5,058 bases of DNA. Origin: MGBC108787 sp964591225. GTDB taxonomy: Bacteria; Bacillota_I; Bacilli_A; RF39; UBA660. The stretch spans positions 1 to 5,058 of the forward strand of contig CAZQAO010000054.1 in assembly GCA_964591225.1 (NCBI GenBank), written 5' to 3'. A program made the translations under genes and the position numbers. Shown here in pieces: positions 4,377-5,058 of the stretch (positions within the stretch are counted from its first letter, which is position 1; the number at the start of each line of letters is the position of its first letter). The notes under the pieces are model-generated. The model made no database searches. It had not been told where the DNA came from and saw nothing but the letters and a program-made list of their open reading frames with translations.

Positions 4377-5036
4377 ATGACTTTTACTGACGAACAGATA
4401 GTACAAATGAATACACCACTAATTTATAAAATCGCCAATCAATTTTATAATGTTGATAAAGAAGATTTATTTCAAGAAGGTGCCATAGCAGTTTTAGTAG
4501 CATATAAAAAATATAAAAAAGATGCTACTGTAAAATTTTCAACTTATGCTTATCCCTATATTTTTGGAGCTATGTATGCTTTTGTAAATAAAGAAAATCA
4601 TAAGATAAAAGTTAGTAAAGATGTTTTAAAAGAATATAAAAAAATTGAACAAACTAGATACTTTCTAGCTCAAACATTAAATAAAGTTCCAACTTACGAA
4701 GAAGTAGCTGTATATTTAGAAAAAGATAAATCTTGGGTAGAACAAATTGTTAGTTCAGCAACTATTATAATGACTAGTTTAGATAGTAATGAAGAAAATG
4801 AAAGAAGTATGTATGAATCTATTCCTAATGAAGACGTCATTTCTATAGATGATCAAATTATTTTAAAAGATGGATTAAATAGTTTAAATGAAGAAGAAAA
4901 ACAAATTTTAATTTATCGTTATATACATAACTTCACTCAACAAGAAGTAGCCAGAAAACTAAATAAAACTCAAGTTATGATATCTAGATATGAGAAAAAA
5001 AGTTTAGATAAAATAAAAACATATATAGATAATTAG
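4377..5036 (+). CDS. Sigma-70-family RNA polymerase sigma factor, sigma-F/G/B type
   Basis: This 219-residue alternative sigma factor directs RNA polymerase to a dedicated promoter set. Region 2 (about 8-72) includes the core-binding EDLFQEGAIAVL (29-40) and VKFSTYAYPYIFG (52-64), closely like DLFQ-G and VRFSTYAVPMIIG of sigma-F. Region 3 (about 80-130) has KIKVS and VPTYEEVAVYL. Region 4 (about 165-215) has LNEEEKQILIYRY and a helix-turn-helix (about 187-206) ending QVMISRYEKK, matching QVQVSRLEKK of sigma-F. Length is slightly below Bacillus sigma-F (255) and sigma-G (260), mostly through a shorter N-terminus. Region 2.4 is divergent: the family's GEIQRFIRD-type stretch reads GAMYAFVNKEN (64-74), losing the acidic and arginine residues. 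It is the second gene of a two-gene unit with the STAS gene and lacks the spoIIAB gene that normally lies between them. By position it would be sigF, but a stress-type or otherwise specialised role is possible. Confidence 0.92.
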   Translation: MTFTDEQIVQMNTPLIYKIANQFYNVDKEDLFQEGAIAVLVAYKKYKKDATVKFSTYAYPYIFGAMYAFVNKENHKIKVSKDVLKEYKKIEQTRYFLAQTLNKVPTYEEVAVYLEKDKSWVEQIVSSATIIMTSLDSNEENERSMYESIPNEDVISIDDQIILKDGLNSLNEEEKQILIYRYIHNFTQQEVARKLNKTQVMISRYEKKSLDKIKTYIDN

Positions 5037-5058
5037 AGAATGCCAAAGTTCTCTTTTT
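5035..5058 (+). terminator. Intrinsic terminator closing the STAS-sigma unit
   Basis: AGAGAA (5035-5040) pairs with TTCTCT (5049-5054), extendable by one T-G wobble inside, and is followed by TTTT to the window edge. The upstream arm begins within the TAG stop of the sigma gene. The T-run may continue past the window. It indicates that the transcriptional unit holds only two genes. Confidence 0.7.

Noticed and set aside
59..5036. Alternative genetic code (TGA as tryptophan, or TAG recoding), prompted by AT-richness and four TAG stops of five
   Set aside because: Tryptophans are TGG, no family member needs readthrough to reach normal length, and the TAG stops are followed by terminators or by the next gene's ribosome binding site.
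1..5058. CRISPR array, tRNA/rRNA genes, insertion sequence ends or attachment sites
   Set aside because: No spaced direct repeats, tRNA-like cloverleaf, transposase or integrase frame, or terminal repeats were seen, and the coding regions fill the window.

Overview
The window is strongly AT-rich (G+C clearly under one third). It carries five complete protein genes that fill almost all of it, with gaps of 13 to about 100 bases. Every gene has a purine-rich Shine-Dalgarno of the Firmicutes type, and the gene families (spoIIA-locus sigma factor and STAS protein, DacF-type carboxypeptidase, CpsA-like LCP protein, VanY-type peptidase) also point to a low-GC Gram-positive. The best guess is an uncultured or anaerobic member of the Bacilli/Erysipelotrichia side, including the walled, former 'Tenericutes' gut clades. 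Tryptophan is read from TGG and stops are TAG (four) and TAA (one). I see no sign of recoding. The species cannot be named from this window.

Layout: on the minus strand, a membrane-anchored VanY-type zinc D,D-carboxypeptidase (59-1120) ends in a weak hairpin terminator. Divergent from it across 99 bases is a secreted serine D-Ala-D-Ala carboxypeptidase of the DacF/PBP5 type (1220-2368). It is followed by an LCP (LytR-CpsA-Psr) glycopolymer transferase with CpsA/Cps2A-like architecture (2472-3929), which has its own extended -10 promoter. After a hairpin terminator comes a compact two-gene unit: a STAS-domain anti-anti-sigma-like protein (4031-4363), then 13 bases later a sigma-F/G/B-type sigma factor (4377-5036), closed by a hairpin terminator at the window edge.

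How the genes fit together: the first three act on the cell wall. Two unrelated enzymes can trim terminal D-alanine from the stem peptide, and the LCP protein attaches a polymer to peptidoglycan. The last two resemble the Bacillus spoIIA locus, where dacF lies next to spoIIAA-spoIIAB-sigF. Here an LCP gene is inserted after dacF, and the spoIIAB anti-sigma kinase gene is absent. The STAS protein also has Glu (E57) where SpoIIAA has its phosphorylated Ser58. The leader of this two-gene unit holds two inverted repeats, one of which encloses the ribosome binding site. This kinase-less, phosphomimetic-looking STAS-sigma pair is the main point of interest.

Two starts were moved downstream from the longest reading frame (1211 to 1220, and 4022 to 4031), because the upstream GTG codons are part of the Shine-Dalgarno sequences.
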